DNA of 64,000 nucleotides, taken from Marinilabiliales bacterium (GTDB taxonomy: Bacteria > Bacteroidota > Bacteroidia > Bacteroidales > F082). A program made the translations under genes and the position numbers. Location: positions 18,724-82,723 of the forward strand of contig PKTA01000178.1 in assembly GCA_002869365.1 (NCBI GenBank), given 5' to 3'. The notes under the pieces are model-generated. The model saw only the letters and a program-made list of their open reading frames with translations, searched no databases and was not told where the DNA came from. Positions 16,301 through 25,128 of this stretch are shown piece after piece (within the stretch, counting starts at the first letter, position 1; each line of letters opens with the position of its first letter).

Positions 16301-17749
16301 ATGAAATCCAAATTATTGATAATCCCATTTTTACTTTTAATCTTTGTAATCAGTTGTACTAAAAAGAATGATGGACTATATGTAAATCCAGAATCTTTAC
16401 CAGAGTCATATAATGAAAACTATAAAGACTATGAAGAAAATCCTTTTATAAAAGTTACTGATCAATCTGTTTCTACATTTTCTGTTGATGCGGATGGTGG
16501 TTCATATGCTAATATGAGAAGATTTTTATATCTGGGACAAACACCACCAAAAGCTTCAGTAAGAATAGAGGAGTATCTCAATTATTTTACTTTCGATTAT
16601 TCGGAATCTGAAGATGGAGAAAATGTTTCATTAAATTCTGACTTATCTAGTTGCCCATGGAATGCTGAACACTACCTTATGAGGATTGGAATGAAAGGAA
16701 AAACTATACCTGAAAACGAACTGCCACATTCAAATTATGTTTTTTTAATTGATGTTTCCGGTTCAATGAATTCACCGGATAAACTAGGAATTCTAAAAAC
16801 TGGATTCAAAACCATGGTTGACAACCTAAAAGATCAGGATAGAATTGCCATAGTAACATATGCCGGCGAAGCAGGCTTGTTACTTCCTTCCACATTTGGA
16901 GATGAGAAAGATAAAATTAAGGAAGCAATAGAAAAACTTGGTGCAGGAGGTTCAACAGCCGGTGCTGATGGAATAATTACAGCCTATCAAATAGCAGAAG
17001 AAAATTATATACCTAATGGCAACAATAGAATTATTTTAGGCTCCGATGGAGACTTTAATGTTGGACCTTCTTCAGTTGAAGATTTAGTATCATTGATAGA
17101 GCAAAAAAGAGAGTCAGGAATATATCTAACTGTTTTAGGAGTTGGAGGTGGAAATTTAAATGACTATATGATGGAGCAAATTGCAAATAAAGGCAATGGT
17201 AATTACGAATACATTGATAATGCAGAACAAATCCAGAAGGTTTTCACAAATGAATTAGGAAAATTCTATACAATTGCTAAAGACTCTAAAATTCAAATAA
17301 CATTTAACACCAATATGGTCTATTCTTACCGATTGATAGGTTATGAGAATAGAAGTTTAAATAATGAGGATTTTGAAAATGATTCTACAGATGCCGGGGA
17401 AATTGGTTCATCACAAACAATAACAGCCCTTTACGAATTGGTTTTAACTGATGGATTGAATAACGAAAAATATGCTCAATTTTATTTCAGATATAAAAAA
17501 CCAAACGAAAGTGAAAGCAGATTAATGTCGCATGAAATTAATACATTACCAAAAGACATTTCTAATTCTTCCGAAAATATGAAGTTTTCTGCCGCCATTG
17601 TTAGTTTTGGGTTAATTATGAAACAATCGGAATATAAGGGGTCTGCATCAAAACAGATGGTTCTTGACCTAGCTACAAATTCCATATCGTTTGACCCGTT
17701 TGGATATAAACAGGAATTTATTGATTTGGTAAGTAATTGGGCAGAGTAA
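16301..17749 (+). CDS. VWA-domain lipoprotein (YfbK-like)
   Basis: The N-terminus is a lipoprotein signal with a lipobox ending at Cys19 (IFVISC). A conserved N-terminal region follows (VTDQSVSTFSVDADGGSYAN). The von Willebrand A domain near 140-320 has an intact MIDAS motif (DVSGSMN, DxSxS) and a later Asp in SDGDFNVG. A C-terminal DUF3520-type region follows. The family is widespread (E. coli YfbK); its molecular role is not established, although metal-dependent protein binding in the envelope is the usual inference. Length, 482 residues, is normal. It is a single-gene unit flanked by repeat-rich spacers. Confidence 0.88.
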   Translation: MKSKLLIIPFLLLIFVISCTKKNDGLYVNPESLPESYNENYKDYEENPFIKVTDQSVSTFSVDADGGSYANMRRFLYLGQTPPKASVRIEEYLNYFTFDYSESEDGENVSLNSDLSSCPWNAEHYLMRIGMKGKTIPENELPHSNYVFLIDVSGSMNSPDKLGILKTGFKTMVDNLKDQDRIAIVTYAGEAGLLLPSTFGDEKDKIKEAIEKLGAGGSTAGADGIITAYQIAEENYIPNGNNRIILGSDGDFNVGPSSVEDLVSLIEQKRESGIYLTVLGVGGGNLNDYMMEQIANKGNGNYEYIDNAEQIQKVFTNELGKFYTIAKDSKIQITFNTNMVYSYRLIGYENRSLNNEDFENDSTDAGEIGSSQTITALYELVLTDGLNNEKYAQFYFRYKKPNESESRLMSHEINTLPKDISNSSENMKFSAAIVSFGLIMKQSEYKGSASKQMVLDLATNSISFDPFGYKQEFIDLVSNWAE

Positions 17750-18024
17750 ATTTGCCTACTCCAGAATGTAAAATATTTAGCGGAAAAATGCTTTAGAGTA
17801 AATCGTTAATAGTGGTCATTGGTCACCATGCCTACACTTCGTTTCGGCAGGCAAGTTGGTATTAGTGAATTGTGATTGGAAGTATAGAACAAAAGGCATG
17901 TCAAGTAGGTTACCCACTTTTAGTTCTTAGTTTTTCATTTTTAACTCTTAACTCATAACTTTAGGCACTCAAGCCCACTCGATGAACTCAGCGCACTCGA
18001 TGAACTCAATGTACTTTTAACTTT
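17750..18024. other. Repeat-rich non-coding spacer between convergent genes
   Basis: No gene is visible. It holds AT-rich AACTC/TTAACTC runs, a TGCCT...AGGCA inverted repeat around ACACTTCGTTTCGGC, a GTCATTGGTCACC stretch echoing the repeat at 16185-16215, and the 15-base direct repeat listed separately. It separates the convergent VWA lipoprotein and MBL hydrolase genes. Confidence 0.6.
17976..18008. repeat. 15-nt tandem repeat (CACTCGATGAACTCA x2)
   Basis: Exact copies lie at 17976-17990 and 17994-18008, period 18. Confidence 0.85.
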
Positions 18025-18798
18025 CTACAATAATACCTCCAAACCATCATATGCCAGTTCTACAAATTCCGGCAACTCTTTACTAACCTCACCATGTAAT
18101 CCCATAAGGTGACTGAGGTGAGTTATATAGCCTTTTTCAGGACGAATAAATTCCAGCATTTTTATGGCTTCACTAAGACTGTAGTGGGAAGGGTGAGGTT
18201 CGTGGCGTACTGCGCTTAAAACTACAGTCTTACAGTCGCTTATTTGTGTAAGTGTAGAAGGTGGAATATAATGTGTATCAGTTATATAAGCAAAATCACC
18301 TATTCTAAAACCACGGACTTCCATACGCTGGTGCAGGGCTTTTAAGGGTGTAATTATAGTGTTGTTTATTTTAAAAGGTTCTTCATCTATTTCTATTAAA
18401 TTAAACCGGGGAACTCCGGGATATAAATTTTCGCCAAAGGCATAGGAAAATTCCTTCATTATTACCTTTTGGTCTTCTTTTGATGCATATATATTCATAT
18501 CTTTCTTGCGGAGCCAGTTAAAAGCCCTCACATCATCCAAACCGGCAATATGATCCTTATGACTGTGGGTAATAACTATACCATCAATGTCTTTTACATT
18601 TTGCCTTAACATCTGATATCTGAAGTCAGGACCTGCATCAATAGTAAAACATGCATCATCGGTTTCCACCATTATCGACGATCGTAACCTTTTGTTCTTT
18701 TTATCCGTACTGCGGCACACCTCGCAATCGCAGCCTATAACAGGTACTCCCTGCGATGTGCCGGTTCCTAAAAATGTAATTTTAATTTTATTGTTCAC
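18025..18798 (-). CDS. MBL-fold metallo-hydrolase (PhnP-like)
   Basis: This 257-residue metallo-beta-lactamase-fold hydrolase begins with TFLGTGTSQGVPVIGC, then CDCEVCR, and carries the metal motif HSHKDH (HxHxDH), with later His in HYIPPS, SHYSLSE and THLSHLMG. The family includes PhnP-type phosphodiesterases and related nucleotide phosphodiesterases; the natural substrate here is not known. The Cys-rich segment near residues 23-30 may bind an extra zinc as in PhnP. It is divergent from the gene at 18857, 58 bases away. Confidence 0.85.
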   Translation of the reverse strand: MNNKIKITFLGTGTSQGVPVIGCDCEVCRSTDKKNKRLRSSIMVETDDACFTIDAGPDFRYQMLRQNVKDIDGIVITHSHKDHIAGLDDVRAFNWLRKKDMNIYASKEDQKVIMKEFSYAFGENLYPGVPRFNLIEIDEEPFKINNTIITPLKALHQRMEVRGFRIGDFAYITDTHYIPPSTLTQISDCKTVVLSAVRHEPHPSHYSLSEAIKMLEFIRPEKGYITHLSHLMGLHGEVSKELPEFVELAYDGLEVLL

Positions 18799-18803
18799 TA
18801 ATA

Positions 18804-18811
18804 CAAAGTTA
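18804..18811 (-). promoter_or_regulatory. Candidate -7 element very close to the MBL start codon
   Basis: On the minus strand this reads TAACTTTG, an exact TAnnTTTG match whose last base is only five bases upstream of the ATG. If used, the transcript would be leaderless or nearly so. Confidence 0.4.
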
Positions 18812-18856
18812 AAGTTTTCTTTCTAATTTTAAGGCCTCAACCAAAGTAAGTGAAAA

Positions 18857-19468
18857 GTGGACATTAAACATTTTATAAAAGCCAAATTACAGGATTATTT
18901 TAAAAGTAGATTGAAACTTCAGGTGAATACATTTAAAAATAATTTTGATTCCGACAGTTTTGAAAATGTGGCTCTCCTCTTCCCGGTAAGGGGGAAAAAC
19001 GATATGGATTTGCTAAGAAATGTTGTTCGTAAAGCAAAACAGGATTCCCTGAAAATAACAGTCGTGGTTTTTTCTTTTACCATAGATATGCCAGACCTGA
19101 TTACCGATAGAAATTTGTATATTTTCAATGCCGATAGTTTTAATTATAAGTGGCAGCCCAATGACGATTTGAAGCAATGGTTAGAAAAACGAAAATTCGA
19201 CTTGCTTATAAATTTCGATTTTAATGGTTTATTTGAACTAAAAAATTTACACAACCTGATAAATGCAGGATTTAAAATTGCCAATCAAAGCGAAAGTTTG
19301 CACAACTATTGCGATTTAACCATAAATATCGACGAGAATAAAATAAATTGGGCAGCATTTTATACTTTAGCAATTCGAAATTTAAAGATGCTAAAAATTA
19401 AAAAGAATGATACAAGGAACAGGAGCAGCAATAGTAACACCCTTCAACAAGAGCGGGGAAATAGATAA
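18857..19468 (+). CDS. DUF6913-type conserved protein
   Basis: The first in-frame start after a stop is GTG 18857 (VDIKHFIKAKLQDYFK). The 203-residue product has an alpha/beta layout (ALLFPVRGKNDMDLLRNVVRKA, KITVVVFSF, FDLLINFDFNG). It resembles a conserved Bacteroidota protein family of unknown function found upstream of dapA in this phylum; the name is from memory. Its last 62 bases overlap the dapA coding region, where the C-terminal stretch (TRNRSSNSNTLQQERGNR) is polar and probably unconserved. Translational coupling with dapA is likely. Confidence 0.7.
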   Translation: MDIKHFIKAKLQDYFKSRLKLQVNTFKNNFDSDSFENVALLFPVRGKNDMDLLRNVVRKAKQDSLKITVVVFSFTIDMPDLITDRNLYIFNADSFNYKWQPNDDLKQWLEKRKFDLLINFDFNGLFELKNLHNLINAGFKIANQSESLHNYCDLTINIDENKINWAAFYTLAIRNLKMLKIKKNDTRNRSSNSNTLQQERGNR

Positions 19469-20285
19469 AAAATCACTGGAAAGTCTTATAAATCACCTCA
19501 TTAACAATGGTACCGATTTTATAGTTTCGTTGGGAACTACCAGCGAGGCCGTTACTCTTAATAAACTGGAAAAAGATGTGGTAATTAGCCTTGTAAAGGA
19601 ATATGTAAGGGGCAGAGTGCCAATAGTTATGGGATTAGGTGGTAATAGTACTGCAGGAGTGTGCGAGGAAATTAATAATACTAATTTTGATGGCGTAGAT
19701 GCAATACTTTCTGTTGCACCTTATTATAATAAACCTAACCAAAGGGGAATTTATGCTCACTTTGCAGAGATAGCAAAAATATGTCCGGTACCTATAATTT
19801 TATATAATGTTCCAGGAAGAACATCGTCAAACATTAGTGCTTCTACCTGTATTAAACTGGCAAATGATTTTGAAAAAATAGTTGCAGTAAAAGAGGCCTC
19901 AGGCGATATGAATCAGGTAATGGAAATTATTAAAAACCGTCCTAAGGATTTTAGTGTTCTTTCTGGTGATGACGCCCTTACTTACCCTATGATGACTTTA
20001 GGTGGAAATGGTGTCATTTCTGTTGTTGCTATGGCATATCCAAAGGAGTTTTCCGATATGGTAAATCTTTGTTTGAAAGGTGATTATGAAGGAGCCAAAC
20101 AATTACACTACTCACTTGTGGAGTTTATTGATCTACTATTTGAAGATGGTAATCCAGCCGGAATAAAAGCCTCTTTGGAAGTTATAGGTTTATTGGAAAA
20201 TAATTTACGTCTGCCAATGGTTCCGGTGCTAAATGATCATTATGCAGCAATTAAAAAGTTTATCACTGAATATAAACAACCATAG
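19407..20285 (+). CDS. dapA: 4-hydroxy-tetrahydrodipicolinate synthase
   Basis: The 292-residue enzyme condenses pyruvate and aspartate-semialdehyde in the lysine/diaminopimelate pathway. The Schiff-base Lys162 (VAVKEASGD) and Tyr133 (LYNVPGRTS) are in place, as are the N-terminal GTGAAIVTPF and the Thr-Thr pair in SLGTTSEAVTL. The start is supported by this conserved N-terminus, so the 62-base overlap with the preceding gene is real and not a start-site error. No lysine riboswitch is seen upstream. Confidence 0.96.
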   Translation: MIQGTGAAIVTPFNKSGEIDKKSLESLINHLINNGTDFIVSLGTTSEAVTLNKLEKDVVISLVKEYVRGRVPIVMGLGGNSTAGVCEEINNTNFDGVDAILSVAPYYNKPNQRGIYAHFAEIAKICPVPIILYNVPGRTSSNISASTCIKLANDFEKIVAVKEASGDMNQVMEIIKNRPKDFSVLSGDDALTYPMMTLGGNGVISVVAMAYPKEFSDMVNLCLKGDYEGAKQLHYSLVEFIDLLFEDGNPAGIKASLEVIGLLENNLRLPMVPVLNDHYAAIKKFITEYKQP

Positions 20286-20326
20286 TTTTACGGTTAATGT
20301 CATTATTAAATATCAATGTCATATTT

Positions 20327-22027
20327 ATGAAAAATTATACTATTTCATTCATTCTTTTAATTGCGCTTTTCATATCAGCAATAAATGTTTATTCTCAGTT
20401 TCCTGATGAATTGATAGCAAGAAAAGAGATTTTTGTTGAATTTAATCTTAACTCAGCTACAGATACTAAAGCCCAACTTGAGAAACTCAATAAAGTAATT
20501 TCTATCTCCGATTTTGATATTGAAGATCTAAGGGTTGAGGCTTATGTTTCTATAAATAAGTATGATGAATTCAATGAGTTAGGTTATAATTATAAATTAC
20601 TAACTCCGCCTTCTATGCTTTTAAGCAGAGCCGATTTGGATAAAGATGAAAGCAAAGGTGTTAATGAATGGGATTATTATCCAAACTGGCAGCAGTATAA
20701 CGATATGATGCAGCAGTTTGCCGATGGTTATCCAACTATTTGTGAGTTGATAAGCATTGGGCAGTCAGCGGAAGGAAGAGATATTTTATTCCTTCACATA
20801 GGCGATAGTATAGACACAGAGACCAACGAGCCCGAATTTATGTATACTTCTTCCATTCATGGAGATGAACTTACTGGTTATGTTTTAACGCTTCGCCTGG
20901 CAGATTATCTGCTATCGAATTATGGCAACGATGAACGAGTTACAAACTTGGTTGATAATGTTGATATTTGGATAAATCCAATGGCAAATCCCGATGGAAC
21001 ATTTGCAGGAGGAAATAATTCGGTTTATGGAGCTACTCGTTTTAATTCCAATGGAGTTGATATGAACAGGAACTATCCTGATCCTGAAGATGGACCTCAT
21101 CCTGATGGTAATGCATATCAGCAAGCAACAACTTTATTTATGAATTTTGCTTCAGAAAGAGATTTTGTAATGTCGGCAAACTTTCATGGAGGTGCTGAAG
21201 TAATAAACTATCCCTGGGATACATGGTCTAAATTAAGCGCCGATGATGATTGGTGGTATTTTGTAAGCAGAGAGTATGCCGATACAGTACATCAATACGC
21301 ACCAGCATACTATATGAGAGATCTGGATAATGGAGTTACTAATGGTTATCAATGGTATTCTATTAGTGGTGGACGACAGGATTATATGAACTATTATCAG
21401 CATTGTCGTGAGGTAACTGCAGAAATTTCTTCCACCAAACTTCCTTCTGCCAGTCAGTTACCAGATTTTTGGAATTGGAATTATCGTTCACTATTAAACT
21501 ATATGGAACAGGTGCTTTATGGAGTTAGAGGGTTGGTAACCAATGCTTCCAACGGAAATACTATTAAAGCAAAAGTATTTGCCAATTCACACGATTTTGA
21601 CGAATCTTATGTTTATTCAACTGCTTCAAATGGAAATTATCAGCGCTTGCTAAAAAGTGGTTTATATAGTTTAACATTTTCCGCCCTGGGTTATTATGAC
21701 AAAACAGTTCCCATGGTTGCGGCAATTGATTATGGAACAACAATTTTAAACGTACAATTAGAACCCATTACGAGCATAGTTGATGCTAAAAAGGTATTTG
21801 CAAGGGTTTACCCCAATCCAGCTAGTCAATATGTAAAACTGGATTTTGCTCATGATGGAGAACATACAGTTCAATTAATTGATATTCAGGGAAAAGTGAT
21901 TTCAGAATTTTTAACCAGTGAAACTCAATTGCAGATTCCTCTTGATAATGTTAGTCCGGGAAAATATTTAATTTCAATAAAGGCTTTTTCAGGAGATTCA
22001 TTTGTTGTAAATTTGGTAGTTAATTAA
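20327..22027 (+). CDS. Secreted M14 zinc carboxypeptidase with T9SS sorting tail
   Basis: I use ATG 20327, which opens the signal peptide (MKNYTISFILLIALF ... VYSQ); the frame is open ten codons further upstream. A pro-region spans about residues 25-125. The M14 peptidase domain has zinc ligands His178 and Glu181 (SIHGDELTG) and His287 (NFHGGAEV), with catalytic Glu366 (TAEISS). A small carboxypeptidase-regulatory-like beta domain comes next (GLVTNASNGNTIKAKVFA). A type A T9SS domain ends the protein (RVYPNPASQYVKLDF ... PGKYLISI). It should act outside the cell, trimming C-terminal residues of proteins or peptides for nutrition. It follows dapA by 41 bases. Confidence 0.9.
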   Translation: MKNYTISFILLIALFISAINVYSQFPDELIARKEIFVEFNLNSATDTKAQLEKLNKVISISDFDIEDLRVEAYVSINKYDEFNELGYNYKLLTPPSMLLSRADLDKDESKGVNEWDYYPNWQQYNDMMQQFADGYPTICELISIGQSAEGRDILFLHIGDSIDTETNEPEFMYTSSIHGDELTGYVLTLRLADYLLSNYGNDERVTNLVDNVDIWINPMANPDGTFAGGNNSVYGATRFNSNGVDMNRNYPDPEDGPHPDGNAYQQATTLFMNFASERDFVMSANFHGGAEVINYPWDTWSKLSADDDWWYFVSREYADTVHQYAPAYYMRDLDNGVTNGYQWYSISGGRQDYMNYYQHCREVTAEISSTKLPSASQLPDFWNWNYRSLLNYMEQVLYGVRGLVTNASNGNTIKAKVFANSHDFDESYVYSTASNGNYQRLLKSGLYSLTFSALGYYDKTVPMVAAIDYGTTILNVQLEPITSIVDAKKVFARVYPNPASQYVKLDFAHDGEHTVQLIDIQGKVISEFLTSETQLQIPLDNVSPGKYLISIKAFSGDSFVVNLVVN

Positions 22028-22107
22028 ACATTCGGAAAATTATACCGTTTTGTTAATGATTCTATTTTGATGCAATTTGCATTGATGAAACTTAATTTAT
22101 ATTACTC

Positions 22108-23619
22108 ATGAAAATTCTAAGTATTGATAATGTACGTGAGGCCGATAACTACACCATAAAAAATGAGCCTGTAAAATCTATCGACTTGATGGAAAGGGCT
22201 TCGTTTCAGTTATTTAAATGGATAAAAAAGAGGCTTAATAAATCGGCAACCATAGTAATTTTTGCAGGTCCCGGGAATAATGGCGGAGACGGTTTGGCTT
22301 TGGCCAGAATGCTCCACAATGCCAAATATCATGTTGAGGTTAAAGTGGTAAAATTTACCGATAAATTTTCCGGGGATTTCAAAACTAATCTCAATAGCTT
22401 AAATGAAATCGATGGTTTACATATTGAAGAAATAGTTGATGCTAAGAAATTTCCGAACCTCGATGATGATAATGTAATTGTAGATGCCATTTTTGGTTCG
22501 GGTTTAAGCAGGCCTGCTGAAGGTCTGGCAGCAGATGTTATTCATTTTATAAATAATCAGTCATGCGTTAGAATTTCCATTGACATTCCAAGTGGATTGT
22601 TCGCTGATAAGCACTCCGCATCAGGTATTTATTCGATTGTAAGAGCTGATTATACGCTGAGCTTTCAGTTTCCAAAACTGGCTTTTATGTTTGCCGAAAA
22701 CGATCAGTTTGTTGGCGAATGGCATATTTTAAATATAGGTTTACATCCCGATTTTATTAACCACGTGAAGACTAACAATTATTACATCCTAAAAGAAGAT
22801 ATTGTTGCTAATTTTCACAAACGCTTAAAGTTTTCACATAAAGGTACTTATGGGCATGCGCTATTAATTGCAGGAAGTTATGGAAAGATGGGAGCCGCCA
22901 TTTTAGCAAGCAAAGCATGCCTTCGATCAGGGCTCGGATTACTTCATGTTCATATTCCAAAAGTAGGTTATCAGATTCTGCAAACTACTTGTCCGGAAGC
23001 GATGTTAAGCATCGATAGATATGATAACTACTTCTCTGAAGTCCCTAATCTTGCACAATTCAATGTAATTGGAATTGGCCCTGGTTTAGGTATGGAGCAT
23101 CAATCGATTATGGCATTAAAGTTATTAATACAAAGCACTAAAGTACCTTTGGTTATGGATGCCGATGCTTTGAATATTCTGGCTGAAAATAAAACATGGA
23201 TGGCCTTCTTGCCAAAAAATTCTGTTTTAACGCCACATCCTAAGGAGTTTGAACGTATTGCAGGAAAATGGCAAAACGATTTTGAAAAAATTGAATTACA
23301 AAAGGCAATGGCCATTAAGCATGGATTAATTATAGTTTTAAAAGGAGCTCATACTTCTGTTTGTTTACCTTCTGGAGATGTGTATTTTAATTCTACAGGA
23401 AATCCAGGAATGGCTACAGGAGGAAGTGGTGATGTTTTAACAGGCCTTATTACAGGCTTGATAGCCAGTGGCTATTCATCGGCAAAAGCTGCAATAATTG
23501 GTACTTATATTCATGGTATGGCTGGAGATTTTGCATCAACAAAATTAGGACAAAATGCAATGATTGCTGGCGATATCGTTGATAAAATACCAAAAGCAAT
23601 GAAACAATTTTTCGATTGA
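22108..23619 (+). CDS. nnr: Bifunctional NAD(P)H-hydrate epimerase / ADP-dependent NAD(P)H-hydrate dehydratase
   Basis: The two repair enzymes of hydrated NAD(P)H are fused, as usual in bacteria. The N-terminal epimerase (about 1-215) has the Rossmann signature FAGPGNNGGDGLALARML and the Asp in VDAIFGSGL. The C-terminal ribokinase-fold dehydratase (about 225-503) has GTYGHALLIAGSYGKMGAA, DADALNIL, HPKEFERI and the catalytic NPGMATGGSGDVLTG. The enzyme repairs the R and S forms of NAD(P)HX made by heat or glyceraldehyde-3-phosphate dehydrogenase. Length 503 is normal. It stands alone, with 80 bases upstream and 124 downstream. Confidence 0.95.
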   Translation: MKILSIDNVREADNYTIKNEPVKSIDLMERASFQLFKWIKKRLNKSATIVIFAGPGNNGGDGLALARMLHNAKYHVEVKVVKFTDKFSGDFKTNLNSLNEIDGLHIEEIVDAKKFPNLDDDNVIVDAIFGSGLSRPAEGLAADVIHFINNQSCVRISIDIPSGLFADKHSASGIYSIVRADYTLSFQFPKLAFMFAENDQFVGEWHILNIGLHPDFINHVKTNNYYILKEDIVANFHKRLKFSHKGTYGHALLIAGSYGKMGAAILASKACLRSGLGLLHVHIPKVGYQILQTTCPEAMLSIDRYDNYFSEVPNLAQFNVIGIGPGLGMEHQSIMALKLLIQSTKVPLVMDADALNILAENKTWMAFLPKNSVLTPHPKEFERIAGKWQNDFEKIELQKAMAIKHGLIIVLKGAHTSVCLPSGDVYFNSTGNPGMATGGSGDVLTGLITGLIASGYSSAKAAIIGTYIHGMAGDFASTKLGQNAMIAGDIVDKIPKAMKQFFD

Positions 23620-23664
23620 ATTGTATCTGTTTAAAATCATGTATTAAAATTTAAGATTATATAT

Positions 23665-23672
23665 TACCTTTG
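23665..23672 (+). promoter_or_regulatory. Candidate -7 element (TACCTTTG)
   Basis: An exact TAnnTTTG match 72 bases before the alanine dehydrogenase ATG. No well-placed -33 TTG is found. Confidence 0.45.
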
Positions 23673-23743
23673 CTTGAAAGACCGTTAGTTAATTATATTT
23701 AACTGATAACAAAAGGTGTTGTTTTTTTGATGATTGGAAAATT

Positions 23744-24964
23744 ATGAATGATAATCCTGGAAATTATATGGAGTTTTCTCGCAAAGGACAGTTGATGCCT
23801 TTGGAAGAGAAATTAGCAACCCAAACAAAAAGTAGTAAATTAAAAATTGGTATACCCAAAGAAATATCTTCAAATGAAAATCGTGTTCCTCTGGTGCCTG
23901 AATCAGTAAATTTATTGGTAGAAAACGATCATGAGGTTAGCATCGAAAGGTCGGCCGGTGAGAGGGCCCGCTTCTCCGATAAGGAATATGCCGATGCAGG
24001 TGCAATTTTATGCGATAGTGCTGAAGAAGTCTATAAATCGGATTTAATACTTAAAATTTCTCCGCCCACCATAGAAGAAATAGGGTTAATGGGTAGAGGA
24101 AAAACTATATTTTCTTCTGTTTTTCTTTCCGACAGAGAGCGTTCATATATTGATACTTTAACAAAGAATAAAGTTAAAGCCATTGGTTATGAATATATTA
24201 AGGATAAATCAGGTTCTTTTCCTGTTATTAAATCCATGAGTGAAATAGTTGGAAATACGTCTGTTTTGGTAGCAGCAGAGCATCTTAGCAATTTAAACTA
24301 TGGCAAAGGGAAAATGCTTGGTGGATTTCCGGGATTAAACCCCAGTGAGGTTGTAATTATAGGTGCCGGAACCGTTGCGGAATATGCCGCTCGTACTGCC
24401 CTGGGTATGGGAGCCTTTGTTAAAATTTTTGATGATGCAATTTATAAGTTACGTGATCTTCAAAAACGTTTGGGATCAAGAGTTTTTACCTCCGTTCTGC
24501 AACCGAAAGTTATTTTAAAAGCACTTAAAAGTGCAGATGTTGTTATTGCAGCAAAGCACTCACACGGCACATCCTCGCCCTGCCTTATCAGTGAAGACAT
24601 GGTTAAAAGTATGAGATCGGGTACTGTTATTGTTGATGTTAGTATCGATCAGGGTGGATGTTTCGAAACTTCAAAACTTACAACACATAAATCGCCTGTT
24701 TATCAGGTACATGAAGTAACACATTATTGCGTTCCTAATATAGCTTCCCGCGTTCCTCATACAGCTTCTTATGCTCTTAGTAATTATCTTACTCCGGTTT
24801 TAATTAATATTTCCGAAAGTGGGGGAGTAGAACGTATGCTCATAAAAGACCATTCATTTTGTAAAGGTGTTTATGTTTATAATGGTATACTTTGTAACTC
24901 TACAATTGGAAAAAAATTCGGTTTGCCTTCACGGGATCTGGAGCTCTTGCTGTCAGCCTTTTAG
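23744..24964 (+). CDS. ald: Alanine dehydrogenase family protein
   Basis: The 406-residue protein has the AlaDH/PntA N-terminal fold (IGIPKEISSNENRVPLVPESV), with the catalytic-type Lys in DLILKISPP. A Rossmann NAD-binding segment follows (VVIIGAGTVAEYAARTALGMGA), and a C-terminal VPNIASRVPHTASYAL block. It should interconvert L-alanine with pyruvate and ammonia using NAD. About 30 extra N-terminal residues precede the conserved fold (start by position only; the region is Met-containing and not clearly conserved). A related possibility is the pyridine-nucleotide transhydrogenase alpha subunit, but the downstream beta subunit is absent. Confidence 0.85.
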   Translation: MNDNPGNYMEFSRKGQLMPLEEKLATQTKSSKLKIGIPKEISSNENRVPLVPESVNLLVENDHEVSIERSAGERARFSDKEYADAGAILCDSAEEVYKSDLILKISPPTIEEIGLMGRGKTIFSSVFLSDRERSYIDTLTKNKVKAIGYEYIKDKSGSFPVIKSMSEIVGNTSVLVAAEHLSNLNYGKGKMLGGFPGLNPSEVVIIGAGTVAEYAARTALGMGAFVKIFDDAIYKLRDLQKRLGSRVFTSVLQPKVILKALKSADVVIAAKHSHGTSSPCLISEDMVKSMRSGTVIVDVSIDQGGCFETSKLTTHKSPVYQVHEVTHYCVPNIASRVPHTASYALSNYLTPVLINISESGGVERMLIKDHSFCKGVYVYNGILCNSTIGKKFGLPSRDLELLLSAF

Positions 24965-25128
24965 TTGACTAAAGTTCAGTATTTTGTGAAATTAATTTCA
25001 TTGGTATTTTTATTCTTATGTGACAATAAAAATATGATATATTAAACATTTTGATTGTTGAGATTATTCGAAAAATAATGCACTTTTGCAGCCCTGTTTA
25101 TACAGCTGTTTGATATTTAATTTTTGAT

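Noticed and set aside
19300-19410. Lysine riboswitch before dapA
   Set aside because: dapA starts inside the preceding coding region, and no conserved aptamer sequence is visible.
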